Source of the DNA: Dactylorhiza incarnata
Taxonomy: Eukaryota > Streptophyta > Magnoliopsida > Asparagales > Orchidaceae
NCBI GenBank assembly: GCA_033032865.1
Contig: JAWHQI010000019.1
Coordinates: 17,526,001-17,590,000 of the forward strand
Direction of reading: 5' to 3'
DNA length: 64,000 nt
Of this stretch, positions 55,660 through 64,000 are shown piece after piece. Numbering within the stretch: position 1 is the first letter of the stretch; each line of letters begins with the position of its first letter. Under the pieces are notes generated by a model. It worked only from the letters and a program-made list of their open reading frames with translations. It was not told the DNA's origin and ran no database searches. The position numbers were made by a program, and so were the translations under genes.

Positions 55660-57631
55660 GCGAGAACTCCCCATCCCTCAACGAAGCCGAAGGATGCTGA
55701 TGGCAGAGGCAACTGTGCACTAGCATTCGCAAACCGAGACTTCGAGACATGCGACCTCTCGGAAGCAGACTTTAACCAGGCCATCGCTGATTTTGTCCCG
55801 CCGAGTTTTGTCGGGCGCCTCCCGGGGAACCGAGAGCGTATCAACCAATTCTCGCCAGACACTCTGGCCATCCCCCTCGATCATTTCGAGGTGAGGCTCT
55901 GCCTCCCGCTGTGTCCAGAAGTGCGCCAGACCCTGCGCTACTTCGTGGTCGTTCCCGCGCAGCTCAATCCAAACTCCATCGCCATGCTGGTAGCATTCGC
56001 CTTCTATTTGCGCGAGGAGGGGATAGAGTTCTCGCTCCCAATCTTCCGCAAACTCTTCAATTTCAGGGCCACCCGCGGAGTGGCGTTCTTCTTCGGGCAT
56101 TCCCCCCTCGGTATGAGCGGTACCACAAATAAGAACCATGACTGGGTTCGGCGGTTCATCTTCATCACAGGGAAGTTCGGCAATGTGCCACTCGCGCCTG
56201 TGCAGGAGGACGAGTCGACCTTCCGGCCTCCAATGCTGGGAGATTACAAGGCCAAGCTCCACGCCTTTATCCTGAAGCACGACATAGATGTCGTGCCCCT
56301 GCATAAGCATGTCGGCTTGTTGCCGGTGGTTCCTCTAGGAGAGGGCAAGCTGAATCCTTCGACCCGAGCTCCCGCTTCTTTTTCACTTGCTTCCGCCTTT
56401 TTAACAAACCCACTTTTTTTTGACACTGGGGTTCGGTGCCTTCCCCTCCACCCGCCGAATGCGATCGTGGAGGTCCCTCCCGTCGGCGCCCTTGCACACG
56501 CGCAGTCTGCTGTCATGGCTTGCTATGAGAACCCGCCTCCCACGAAGTCTAGCGGGCAAAAGCCGAAGCAGAAGCGGAAGCCTGATGTTGCCTTGAGCCC
56601 TTCTGTCAAGCGGGCAAAACCCTCTGCAGCCGAAAAGGGAAAAGCGTTCGTGGAGGACGTCCCTGGCTCAAGCGCTCCCAAGACGGGGGACTCGGCCATC
56701 CAGCTTGCCGTTGCGCCGGTGTCGTCCTCCTCGGGGCTGGTGCCGAGAGGTCACTGAAACTATCCTCTCAGCGAGAAGTATGTCGATCTGGTCGGCGAGC
56801 CCCTTGTTCAATGGGACCGACGGGCCAACCGGGTCTCCATATCCACCCTCCCTCCATCCTGAATGGAAAAGGAAACCATCAACGGCCACTCTTATGGCCA
56901 CTCTTACGTGCTCTAGAGCCGCGAGGGCTCTTCCATCTACGATACCGAGTCAACCTAGAATCTCGTGCATGAGGCCGCGAGGGCCATGATGCGGGCCCAT
57001 AAACTGACCCACATGTCGTCTCGTCGGGGTATGAGTCTCGCGCAGAACATTCTCGAGGTTGAGAAGACCCGCTCCATCGCAACTCCCGAGGCTGCGGCCG
57101 CCAAGCAACAACTGGCCACAGCCGAGGCCCTTCTCACCAGCCGCCTAAGCTGAGAGGTGACCCCCTCCTCTTCCTGTGACTTGAGATCTCTCACTCCTTT
57201 CTTTCTTCCTTCTCGCGTGCTAATCTTCTTTTTTCTTGCAGGACATAGCCAACTATGATACCTTGCTCGTGCGGTCTCGCATTCTCGAACAGCAAAATAG
57301 GGAGATGGAGGCCGAGAACCAGAGGCTGCGTGATGCTGCCTCTCGGCCACCTCCAGCGGAGAGGGAAACTCGACAGGTTTACTCCAATGCCGAGTTTGAA
57401 GGACTGATGCAGAGGACATCCCAGGGAGCGGCGGAGCATGCGCTGGATGTGCTGCAGAGGGCTGACCTTTTGAAGGAAGAAGGCGAGAGGATTCTCGCCC
57501 ACCACGTGCTTGCAGAACTCTTCGCCCAGGTTGACCCCATGGATGAAGCTAGCGATGGGCGGGAACTCGGAGGCCACCCCTCTCCAGGAGCGAGCTGCGG
57601 ATACTCCGACGATGAGGCTGACGACCCTTGA
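55660..57631 (+). pseudogene. Accessory ORF with putative gypsy-type transposon domain (PF04195-like), two exons
   Basis: One frame runs from about 55660 to 57156. It includes LPLCPEVRQTLRYFVVVPAQ, LNPNSIAMLVAFAF, GIEFSLPIFRKLFNF and WVRRFIFITGKFGN, which resemble the plant 'putative gypsy type transposon' domain. A basic, low-complexity part (KPKQKRKPDVALSPSVKRAK) and then MSLAQNILEVEKTR follow. An 85-bp intron (57157-57241; GT..AG, pyrimidine tract, CTAAT branch-like site) joins in phase to an exon with a predicted coiled coil (LLVRSRILEQQNREMEAENQ), ending at 57631. In-frame stops at 56755, about 56858, about 56956 and 57151 make it a pseudogene. Function is unknown; such ORFs are reported from Tat-lineage elements. 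Confidence 0.6.
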
Positions 57632-57734
57632 AGATTTCTCTTCTCTTTCTCTTTTTTGATGTAAGGCGAGAACTACTATGTAATCCTTTTTTACTGAAAT
57701 GAAAGAAATGTTTTGCCCCTTGCGCTATGTCGTG

Positions 57735-57772
<38 letters not shown>

Positions 57773-58234
57773 GTGCATCTCACTATTACCAGGCCAATGG
57801 CTCTCGCATGTAATATTACACGCTTTCACACCCTCGCGCATGTGCTTGCCTATCGTCTGTTCGCTTTTAGCGTCGCGGGCCCTTAGGCTAGGTCATGAAT
57901 GAGACCCCTTCGCCACACAGGTGCATCATGCGGTTGCAACTCTCTCGCACTCGCCCCAGCCTTCTCAGGACTTAATCGATTTTTTTGATTTTTTGTCGGG
58001 AACGGAACCACGCAGAGAAGCCGTCCTATCCTGCTAAATTATCACAACCCCTGGGTCTGGTCGTCGTCACACTCGCATTCGCCGGGCGAGTGTCTTTTCA
58101 GAGCGATATCATTCATTGGAAAGAACCCTAAATGATGGGCACCACTCGCCGACCCTATGTTTGGGCTTACCTTGTGTCAATTCTTTGTCTTGAATTTTCC
58201 TCCTACTTTGTCTTCCTCCGGGGTCATCATTTAA
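57632..58234. other. Interval with TA microsatellite
   Basis: (TA)n at 57740-57770; otherwise no gene or repeat I recognise. Confidence 0.6.
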
Positions 58235-59145
58235 GTGAGCCTTCGGCCCTGCCGGCCAAGTGAGAGCCTGGTCGGCGGGTCTGTTTGGGGCCAACCTTTG
58301 AACTTTTGGATCCTGCCACTGAGTGAGCCTACGGCCCTGCCAGCTAGATGGGTTCCTGGTCAGCGGGTCTGCTCGGGGCCAACCTTTGAACTTTTGGAAC
58401 CTGCCACTGAGTGAGCCTATGGCCCTGCCAGGTAAATGGGAGCCCGGTCAGCGGGTCTTCTTGGGGCTAACCTTCGAACCTTTAGAACCTGCCACCGAGT
58501 GAGGCTACGGTCCTTCCAGCTAGATGGGAGCCTGGTCAGCGGGTCTGCTCGGGGACAACCTTCGAACCTTTGCAACCTTCCACCGAGTGAGGCTACGTCC
58601 CTGCTAGCTAGATGGGAGCCTGGTCAACGGGTCTGCTCGGGGCCAACCTTCGAACCTTTGGAACCTGCCACTGAGTGAGCCTACGGCCCTGCCAGCTAGA
58701 TGGGAGCCTGGTCATCGGGTCTGCTCGGTGCCAACCTTCGAACCTTTGGAACCTGCCACCGATTGAGCCTACGACCCTGCTAGCTAGATGGGAGCCTAGT
58801 CAGTAGGTCTGCTTGGGGACAACCTTCAAACCTTTGGAACCTGCCACCGAGTGAGCATCCGGCCCTACCAGCTAGATGGGAGCCTGGTCAGCCGGTCTGC
58901 TCGGGGCCAACCTTCGAACCTTTGGAACCTGCCACGGAGTGAGCCTACGGACCTGCGAGCTAGATGGGAGTCTGGTCAACGGGTCTGCTCGGGGCCAACC
59001 TTTGAACCTTTGGAACCTGCCACCGAGTGAACCTACGGCCCTGCCAGCTAGATGGGAGCCTGGTCAGCGGGTCTGCTCAGGGCCAACCTTAGAACATTTG
59101 GAACCTTCCACCGAGGGAGCCTATGGCTCTGCCAGCTAGATATCC
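58235..59145. repeat. 85-90-bp tandem repeat array
   Basis: About ten units built on GAGTGAGCCTACGGCCCTGC, CAGCTAGATGGGAGCCTGGT, CAGCGGGTCTGCTCGGGGCC and AACCTTCGAACCTTTGGAAC. It ends about 20 bp before the right LTR. Confidence 0.92.
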
Positions 59146-59165
59146 CCCTGACTTTAAGGTTTCCT

Positions 59166-59683
59166 TGTAGGGCACTAGCAGCAAACTCCGAAAATATCCT
59201 GGAGGAGAGAGTTCAAAAGATCTGATCTCCTCCAAGGTGCCCCTAAGGGTTACTTATAGATTTTCTAGTCTTGGACTGCAAATAGCGTAAATCCGCCTTT
59301 TGGTTTTACTAATCGCACCCCAAAGTGGTTTGCTAACAGCCTAACTCCGCTGTTCTGAAGGGCTATTGGCAGACCACGAAAGGTATCTAGGTAATTTCCC
59401 CCCAAAGCCTTCTAGGCGAGTGGTCCATGAAGGCACCACTCGCCAGGCTCCTTGCCTGCCATATTTCACCGGGCGAATGGGCCATGAGGACACCATTCTC
59501 CAGGCACTCGACTCGCTCGGCGGGAGAGATCTTGGCTACCAGCTCTCGGTTGTCTGCTCTGACACCATGCGAGTGCCCCGCGAGTGGGACCTCACTCGCC
59601 CAAAGGCGCTTGGACTCCTATTCTGCATCTTGACCCCCCACGAGGTCTTGAGGACCAACTCGGCGAATACTTGGTTGTACACA
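59166..59683. repeat. LTR-like repeat, right copy
   Basis: 518 bp. The flank at 59684 (TATAA) does not match the left flank (CACCT). Confidence 0.8.
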
Positions 59684-62209
59684 TATAAACTAATTTTAGT
59701 AAAGAAAAAGAGGGGTAGTTTGATGTCAGCAATATTAGAATCAGAAACATCTTTAGCTGCAATGTTAACAAATTTGCATTGATTTAATGAAAATATACTA
59801 CAAGAGTAAGAAATATACTACACGAGTAAGAAGTATACACCCTTCATAAACTACACGAGTAAGAAATATACTTCATTAACTGAAACAACATATTATGAAA
59901 AGAGCACAAATCCACTTGTTACTTGAAGAAGACTTTTGACACAGATTCATGACCTCCAATTTATTCTCATTCTATGCTTTCATGGGAAAGGTGTTGTGGT
60001 CTTGTAATGGCAGAGTTGAGGCCTGATTTTTCCCTCGAATATTTGTCTATAAGACCATAAAAATGGAAGTTAAAGACCAATTTCATTGGCTATAAAATAA
60101 TTAAAGAACCATACAACACACAAACATATTCCAATGTCAGTTAAATTCAAGGAACCCAAAATGCAAATTTCAGGTTTTTATTCCAATGTCCACACCAAGA
60201 CTATACAACACACCAACATATCTCTTAGTGGAAAAGTTAAATTCAAGGAACCCAAAATGCAAATTTCAGGTATTTATTCCAATGTCCACACCAAGGCCAT
60301 ACAACACACCAACATATCTCTTAGTGGAACTGTTAAAGTAAGACTACCTGAGCTTCCAGAAAGGCACATGATATCAGAAGGCTATTAGATCCAGATTGAT
60401 GGTCGATCCCAACCATGTGCACGTCGATCAACTCTGCACCATATACATAAAATGAACATTTTAAAACAACATGACTTCAGGAGATCGACTTCAGGAGATC
60501 AAATTCATCGAGGAAAAGGAAGGCTTCACCCCCATCACATTCCAGAGAAGTACATTTGAAAGCATCAATAAAACTAAGCTGATTAAAGTAGAACTGTTCT
60601 AATGAAGATAATAAAAGAATAAGTTAGATGCATAAATCCATAGAAGCTTACCTAGAGGAATTTCTTCAAACCAGATTCAATTTCATAGCATCAATCCATT
60701 GGACCTAGAAAATTTAAGAATCTAACTTAAAACAAATATTTAATGATGATCACATCTAAGGTAGCATTACACAATTGGAATAAGAGATCAAATCACCAAC
60801 CACGGGAAAACAAAAAACAACCAAATAAAATGCCCACTAAGCAATTGTTTCACCTCCTATCCAATTTATGATGCATTTGCTAACATTTACTAAAGATGGC
60901 CCACAGCTTTAACCCAAGTATGAATGGCTCAGGAGCCCAAATTCTAAGCAGGTAGGAAAACTGGAAACAAATATGCAAATATGGGCAAATATGTCAATTA
61001 ATAATTTCCAGGAATATTCAAATGCTGAATAACCCGAGATTGTAGCACACATCAAAAATTCATAAATAGCAAGTTGGAGAGATATGTCAAACTTGTAAAA
61101 TGTGCTTTTCATATTGCCTCCAATTCACTCACCTGCAGAAAAATTTAACAAGAAAAGATGAGATTCAACCAGCAAAAGAAGAAGAATATTAAGAAAACAT
61201 AGTAGATAATCCTCTCTAGCATGAAACACGTTGTTTTTTTTATTCTGCTACAACTTTCAAAAGTGTAACGACAGATTGACCAAAAGATAACACCTGATCG
61301 AAATCCACCTAGAACATTTCCCCGCCTTGGATCAGGTTTGAGCAAAATAAGAATGATACTAGATGTACATATTTTAATAAAAATTATTTCTTTTACAGAT
61401 TCATGCCGACAACCATTGCCGGAGAACCTCTCGTCCACTTCCCTGCTCAAACTTGATCTCAAATCTGCACCACTTCCACTGCAGTTGTATCTAAATATGA
61501 TATTTTAGTTGTAGTATATTCATGCTGTCAACCATTGTCGAATAAATCTTTTTCAAGCAGGGTTGTTCATCAAAGAGAAGAAATGAAGAAGGGGCGGGAA
61601 ACACTGTCTCTCCCTTAACACACAAATTAAATCTGATTCATAAAAAAAAGAGGTTCAGACTATCAGAAAACAAAGTAACAAATCAAGAAAATATAAGGGA
61701 GTGACAGAGAGAAAGAGGGACGCCCTCAACCACCACACCACTGAACTTCCCTTATCAAAAAAAAATCTAAGTTTATGAGAGGAAGATATTTTTACTGGAA
61801 TAATTTTTGAACAGCAAACGTCGATCCTCGATGAAGGCGAAGGAAGAGGATGCAAAGATCGGTTTCCGACGGGAGGTGAGCCAACGAAATATAAGAGAGG
61901 ATGAGGGAAGATTGAGTGAGGTCTCTGTGGAGCATGTTTTTGACTTGTTCCTCCCTGCCCTAAACACTACTGCTTGAAGATACCATACAGAGGCGTCGGT
62001 GATCGGGTTTGATGCAAAAATGGAGGAGAAGGATTTGTTAGGGGAGAAGATAACTAGTAGAGGCAAATGGAGGAAATGGCTGTGTCGAAGAGGCGAATGA
62101 GAAAGGGTTTCGGGAACAAGAATGGAGGAAATAGGGAAAGGAGTGGGATGGAGAGCGCAAGATATGCTTGGGTGAGCGGGAAATGAAAATGGCCATGGTT
62201 AAAGGGCTC
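59684..62209. other. CACTA interior, right
   Basis: AT-rich sequence without a recognisable gene. It includes a 96-bp duplication at 60140-60331. About 61800-62170 is less AT-rich and could be a captured gene fragment, but I see no family. Confidence 0.45.
60140..60331. repeat. 96-bp tandem duplication
   Basis: Two near-identical copies starting GTTAAATTCAAGGAACCC at 60140 and 60236. The period is a multiple of three, so an 84-codon plus-strand frame (60134-60388) stays open. Confidence 0.88.
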
Positions 62210-62410
62210 ATATTAGCCACAAAATAATTAAATCGTGGCAAATATTTTAATTTTTTGCCATGACAATAGTTTTTCATGGCTAATACATAAGTATTAGCCA
62301 CATTTTTTGCAACCCGGGCTAAAACATAACTATTAGCCACGGTTTTTATTATCGTTGCTAATACCAGCGTATTAGCCACAGTTTTTGAACCCTGGCAAAA
62401 AATTATGTAG
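62210..62410. repeat. CACTA sub-terminal repeats, right
   Basis: Repeated TATTAGCCAC(A/G) and GTGGC(A/T)AAT motifs that mirror those at 51640-51900. Confidence 0.8.
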
Positions 62411-62437
62411 CTAAAACTCATTTTCCTAGTAGTGAAA

Positions 62438-63015
62438 TAACAGATCTCATTAAAACTGAATTTCTGGGAGCAATAGACCTCCAAAAATAATGTTCCACCC
62501 CATTCTGGAAAGGCATTTCCAAGGGATACAAATTTCGTGTTGATCCTAATGTCCATATCTAAGTGAATCATACCTACAAATTGACTTGAACCTGGCTGTG
62601 TAAACAGGACAGATTTCAATTTGGCCTGCAGGTGACAAATCTACACAGATCATGAAGTATATCTAAGGGTAGTTGTTCATCTTCTTCCTCCTCCAGCAAA
62701 GGGTTATGATCTACATGTCTTCTTTCCTTCATTACTCTCTCTACAGACCACCAAAAATAATGTTCTACCCCATTCTAGAAAGGTATTTCCAAGAGCCACA
62801 ACTTTCATGTTGAGCCCAAGGTCCAGATCTAAGTGAATAATACCAGAAAATCAACTTGAACCTGGATGTGTAAACATGACAGATTTTAGTCTGGTTTATA
62901 GATAACAAATCTGCACAGATCTTGAAGTAGATCTAAGGGTAGTTGTTCGTCTTCTTCCTCCAACAAAGGGTCATGATCTACCCACCTTCTTTCCTTCATT
63001 ACTTCTTATACAGAC
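62438..63015. repeat. 194-bp repeat array, right part, with a longer variant unit
   Basis: The interrupted 194-bp unit continues to about 62632. A 115-bp segment (62633-62748) then alternates with another 194-bp-type core, and the 115-bp segment recurs at 62900-63015. Units here are therefore about 270 bp. Confidence 0.85.
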
Positions 63016-63595
63016 CACCATTCTTCACGGGATCAAGGCCTACAGGTTCACATTGAAGAGGGGAGTGGATTGAAGCTATTTTCATGTCGAACGATGCCCT
63101 AGAACGGATGTTCCAGTGTGGTCTCTCCTCACAAATCGCCATGGAACTTGCTAAAATCAAGCTCTTTTGAGCTCGATGTCTCTCCTAATTTGATCTGTAG
63201 ATCTAGAACTAAGGGAGAGGGGAGGAAACTCACTTGATTCAAGGCCATGGATCGGGTTTGTCTTCTTGGCGGCATGTAGGCGATCGGCTTAGCTCCAACT
63301 CTTCTCCTAAGCTTGGTTTATTCAACAATGGTTGAATAGTTCTTAAAGAGATAGAGAAGTTGATTTGTAAGAGAAGAATCAGGAGAGTGGAAAAAGAGAC
63401 TGACTTGACTCTTGATTTCGGCTAGATAATTTGGGAAAAACCTTTCCCATGCTTTGGAAAGACATCCAATGCTAGGTATCCTCTTCCAAGTGGACAAATG
63501 TCACTTTTGGTTTTGGGATAAGTCAATAGGCAATGTCAACAAGGAAAACCACACCACTCTCTGTCTGTACGATACCGCCGGCGGTAGACCTACCG
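63016..63595. other. Unassigned sequence
   Basis: No ORF longer than background and no repeat. Composition is moderate. It could be leader or LTR sequence of the element that carries the neighbouring arrays, on either strand. Confidence 0.4.
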
Positions 63596-63599
63596 CCCG

Positions 63600-64000
63600 A
63601 CTATAGCTCCGTTCTCATCGACACAATGTCGATAACTCCTCTCGTCGAAAAAGCTGTCGCCGGCAGTATAACTACATTCTGGCGTTAGCTCCCTTTTCAT
63701 TGACACGATATCGACGAGAAGCTAACTCTTCTCATCGACAAAGGTGACTCCTCTCATCAACAAAGCAACTGTCGGTAGTATCACTACTGCCCGACGTCAG
63801 CTCCCTTCTCGTCAACATGATATCAGCGAGAAGCTAACTATTCTCATCGACAAGGCGACTCCACTCATCGACAAAGCTACCACCGGAGGTATCACTACCA
63901 CCCGACATTTTCTCCCTTCTCATCGACACGATATCTACAAGAAGCTATATTTTCTCATCGACAAGGCGACTCCTCTCATCAACAATGCTACTGCCGGTAG
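63600..64000. repeat. 111-bp tandem repeat array, running off the window
   Basis: Units begin near 63586, 63697, 63808 and 63919, built on CTCATCGACACGATATCGAC, GAGAAGCTAACT(C/A)TTCTCATC and GCCGGTAGTATCACTACC. Each has short palindromes such as CGATATCG. Confidence 0.88.

Larger units (their letters stand above)
53214..59683. mobile_element. Deleted LTR retroelement with Tat-type accessory ORF, nested in CACTA
   Basis: Two LTR-like repeats of 519 and 518 bp (TG(G/T)AGGGCACTAGC ... GGTTGTACACA) flank 5.4 kb that lacks gag and pol. Plus-strand coding remnants (53932-55194 and 55660-57631) and an array of 85-90-bp repeats (58235-59145) fill the interior. The LTR TATA box (53300-53308) reads CTATAAATA on the minus strand, opposite to the ORFs. 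Antisense accessory ORFs are known in Tat-lineage gypsy elements, so I infer a minus-strand element. No matching target duplication is seen, so ends or history are uncertain. Confidence 0.6.
51617..62434. mobile_element. CACTA (En/Spm-type) DNA transposon, non-autonomous
   Basis: It starts CACTACAAGAAAAC and ends TTTTCCTAGTAGTG, the inverted-repeat termini typical of plant CACTA elements. AAAT lies at both flanks (51612-51615 and 62435-62438), and the interrupted 194-bp unit resumes to the right. Sub-terminal regions (51640-51900 and 62210-62410) are full of GCCACGG/CCGTGGC/TTAGCCAC motifs in both orientations, as usual for transposase binding. I find no transposase ORF. A deleted LTR element sits inside (53214-59683). 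Confidence 0.85.

Noticed and set aside
58436..59139. ORFs with repeated MGA(R/W)SAGLLGANLRTF peptide
   Set aside because: Translation of the 85-90-bp tandem array; stops fall between units and the frame is not kept.

Overview
The window looks like transposable-element-filled DNA of a flowering plant, probably a eudicot nuclear genome. Everything recognisable is plant repeat sequence: Ty1/copia and Ty3/gypsy LTR retrotransposons with plant-type primer sites, an Athila-type element with a tRNA-Asp primer site, a tRNA-derived SINE of the plant Au type, a CACTA transposon and a Helitron-like insertion. I see no intact single-copy host gene, no rRNA or tRNA gene and no bacterial-style gene organisation. 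Species cannot be fixed from the sequence.

The layout is a nest of insertions. The oldest visible layer is a tandem array of about 194-bp units (50447-51615, resuming at 62438) followed by a 111-bp array at the right edge. A copia element (C2, minus strand, 44646-50443) inserted into or beside the 194-bp array. A Tekay/chromovirus-like gypsy element (G, plus strand, right end 44645) inserted into the pol gene of C2. The 5' LTR of G was then broken by three insertions: a second copia (C1, minus strand, ending at 14581), a Helitron-like segment (14741-18779) and a non-autonomous LTR element (TRG-3, 18980-35852, 5-bp target duplication AGCGT). C1 was itself hit by two relatives of TRG-3: TRG-1 in its gag (1-6025, cut by the window edge) and TRG-2 in its LTR (7632-14237, target duplication AACAC). 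TRG-3 carries an 11.0-kb Athila-like element (21614-32613, target duplication ATTAT). On the right, a CACTA transposon (51617-62434) sits in the 194-bp array and holds a deleted LTR element whose plus-strand, intron-bearing ORF looks like the accessory ORFs of Tat-lineage elements.

The most unusual content is the TRG family: three copies, all on the minus strand. Each has LTRs (about 1.6-1.7 kb when undeleted), an internal region of about 3.2 kb and only one ORF. That ORF encodes a protein with CCHC zinc knuckles, an acidic middle and a strongly conserved C-terminal block that I do not recognise. No polymerase is encoded. The primer site and the LTR/primer junction match those of the Athila element in the same window, which suggests that Athila enzymes mobilise TRG. 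TRG LTRs carry arrays of short perfect hairpins whose stems differ between subfamilies by compensating changes, and each TRG element contains two extra internal copies of a polypurine-tract-like motif.

Most coding regions are decayed. G has lost most of gag and has several frameshifts and stops in pol. The Athila copy has stops in gag and an inverted integrase block. C1 and C2 are interrupted fragments. TRG-1 and TRG-2 keep single long uninterrupted ORFs and look the youngest.
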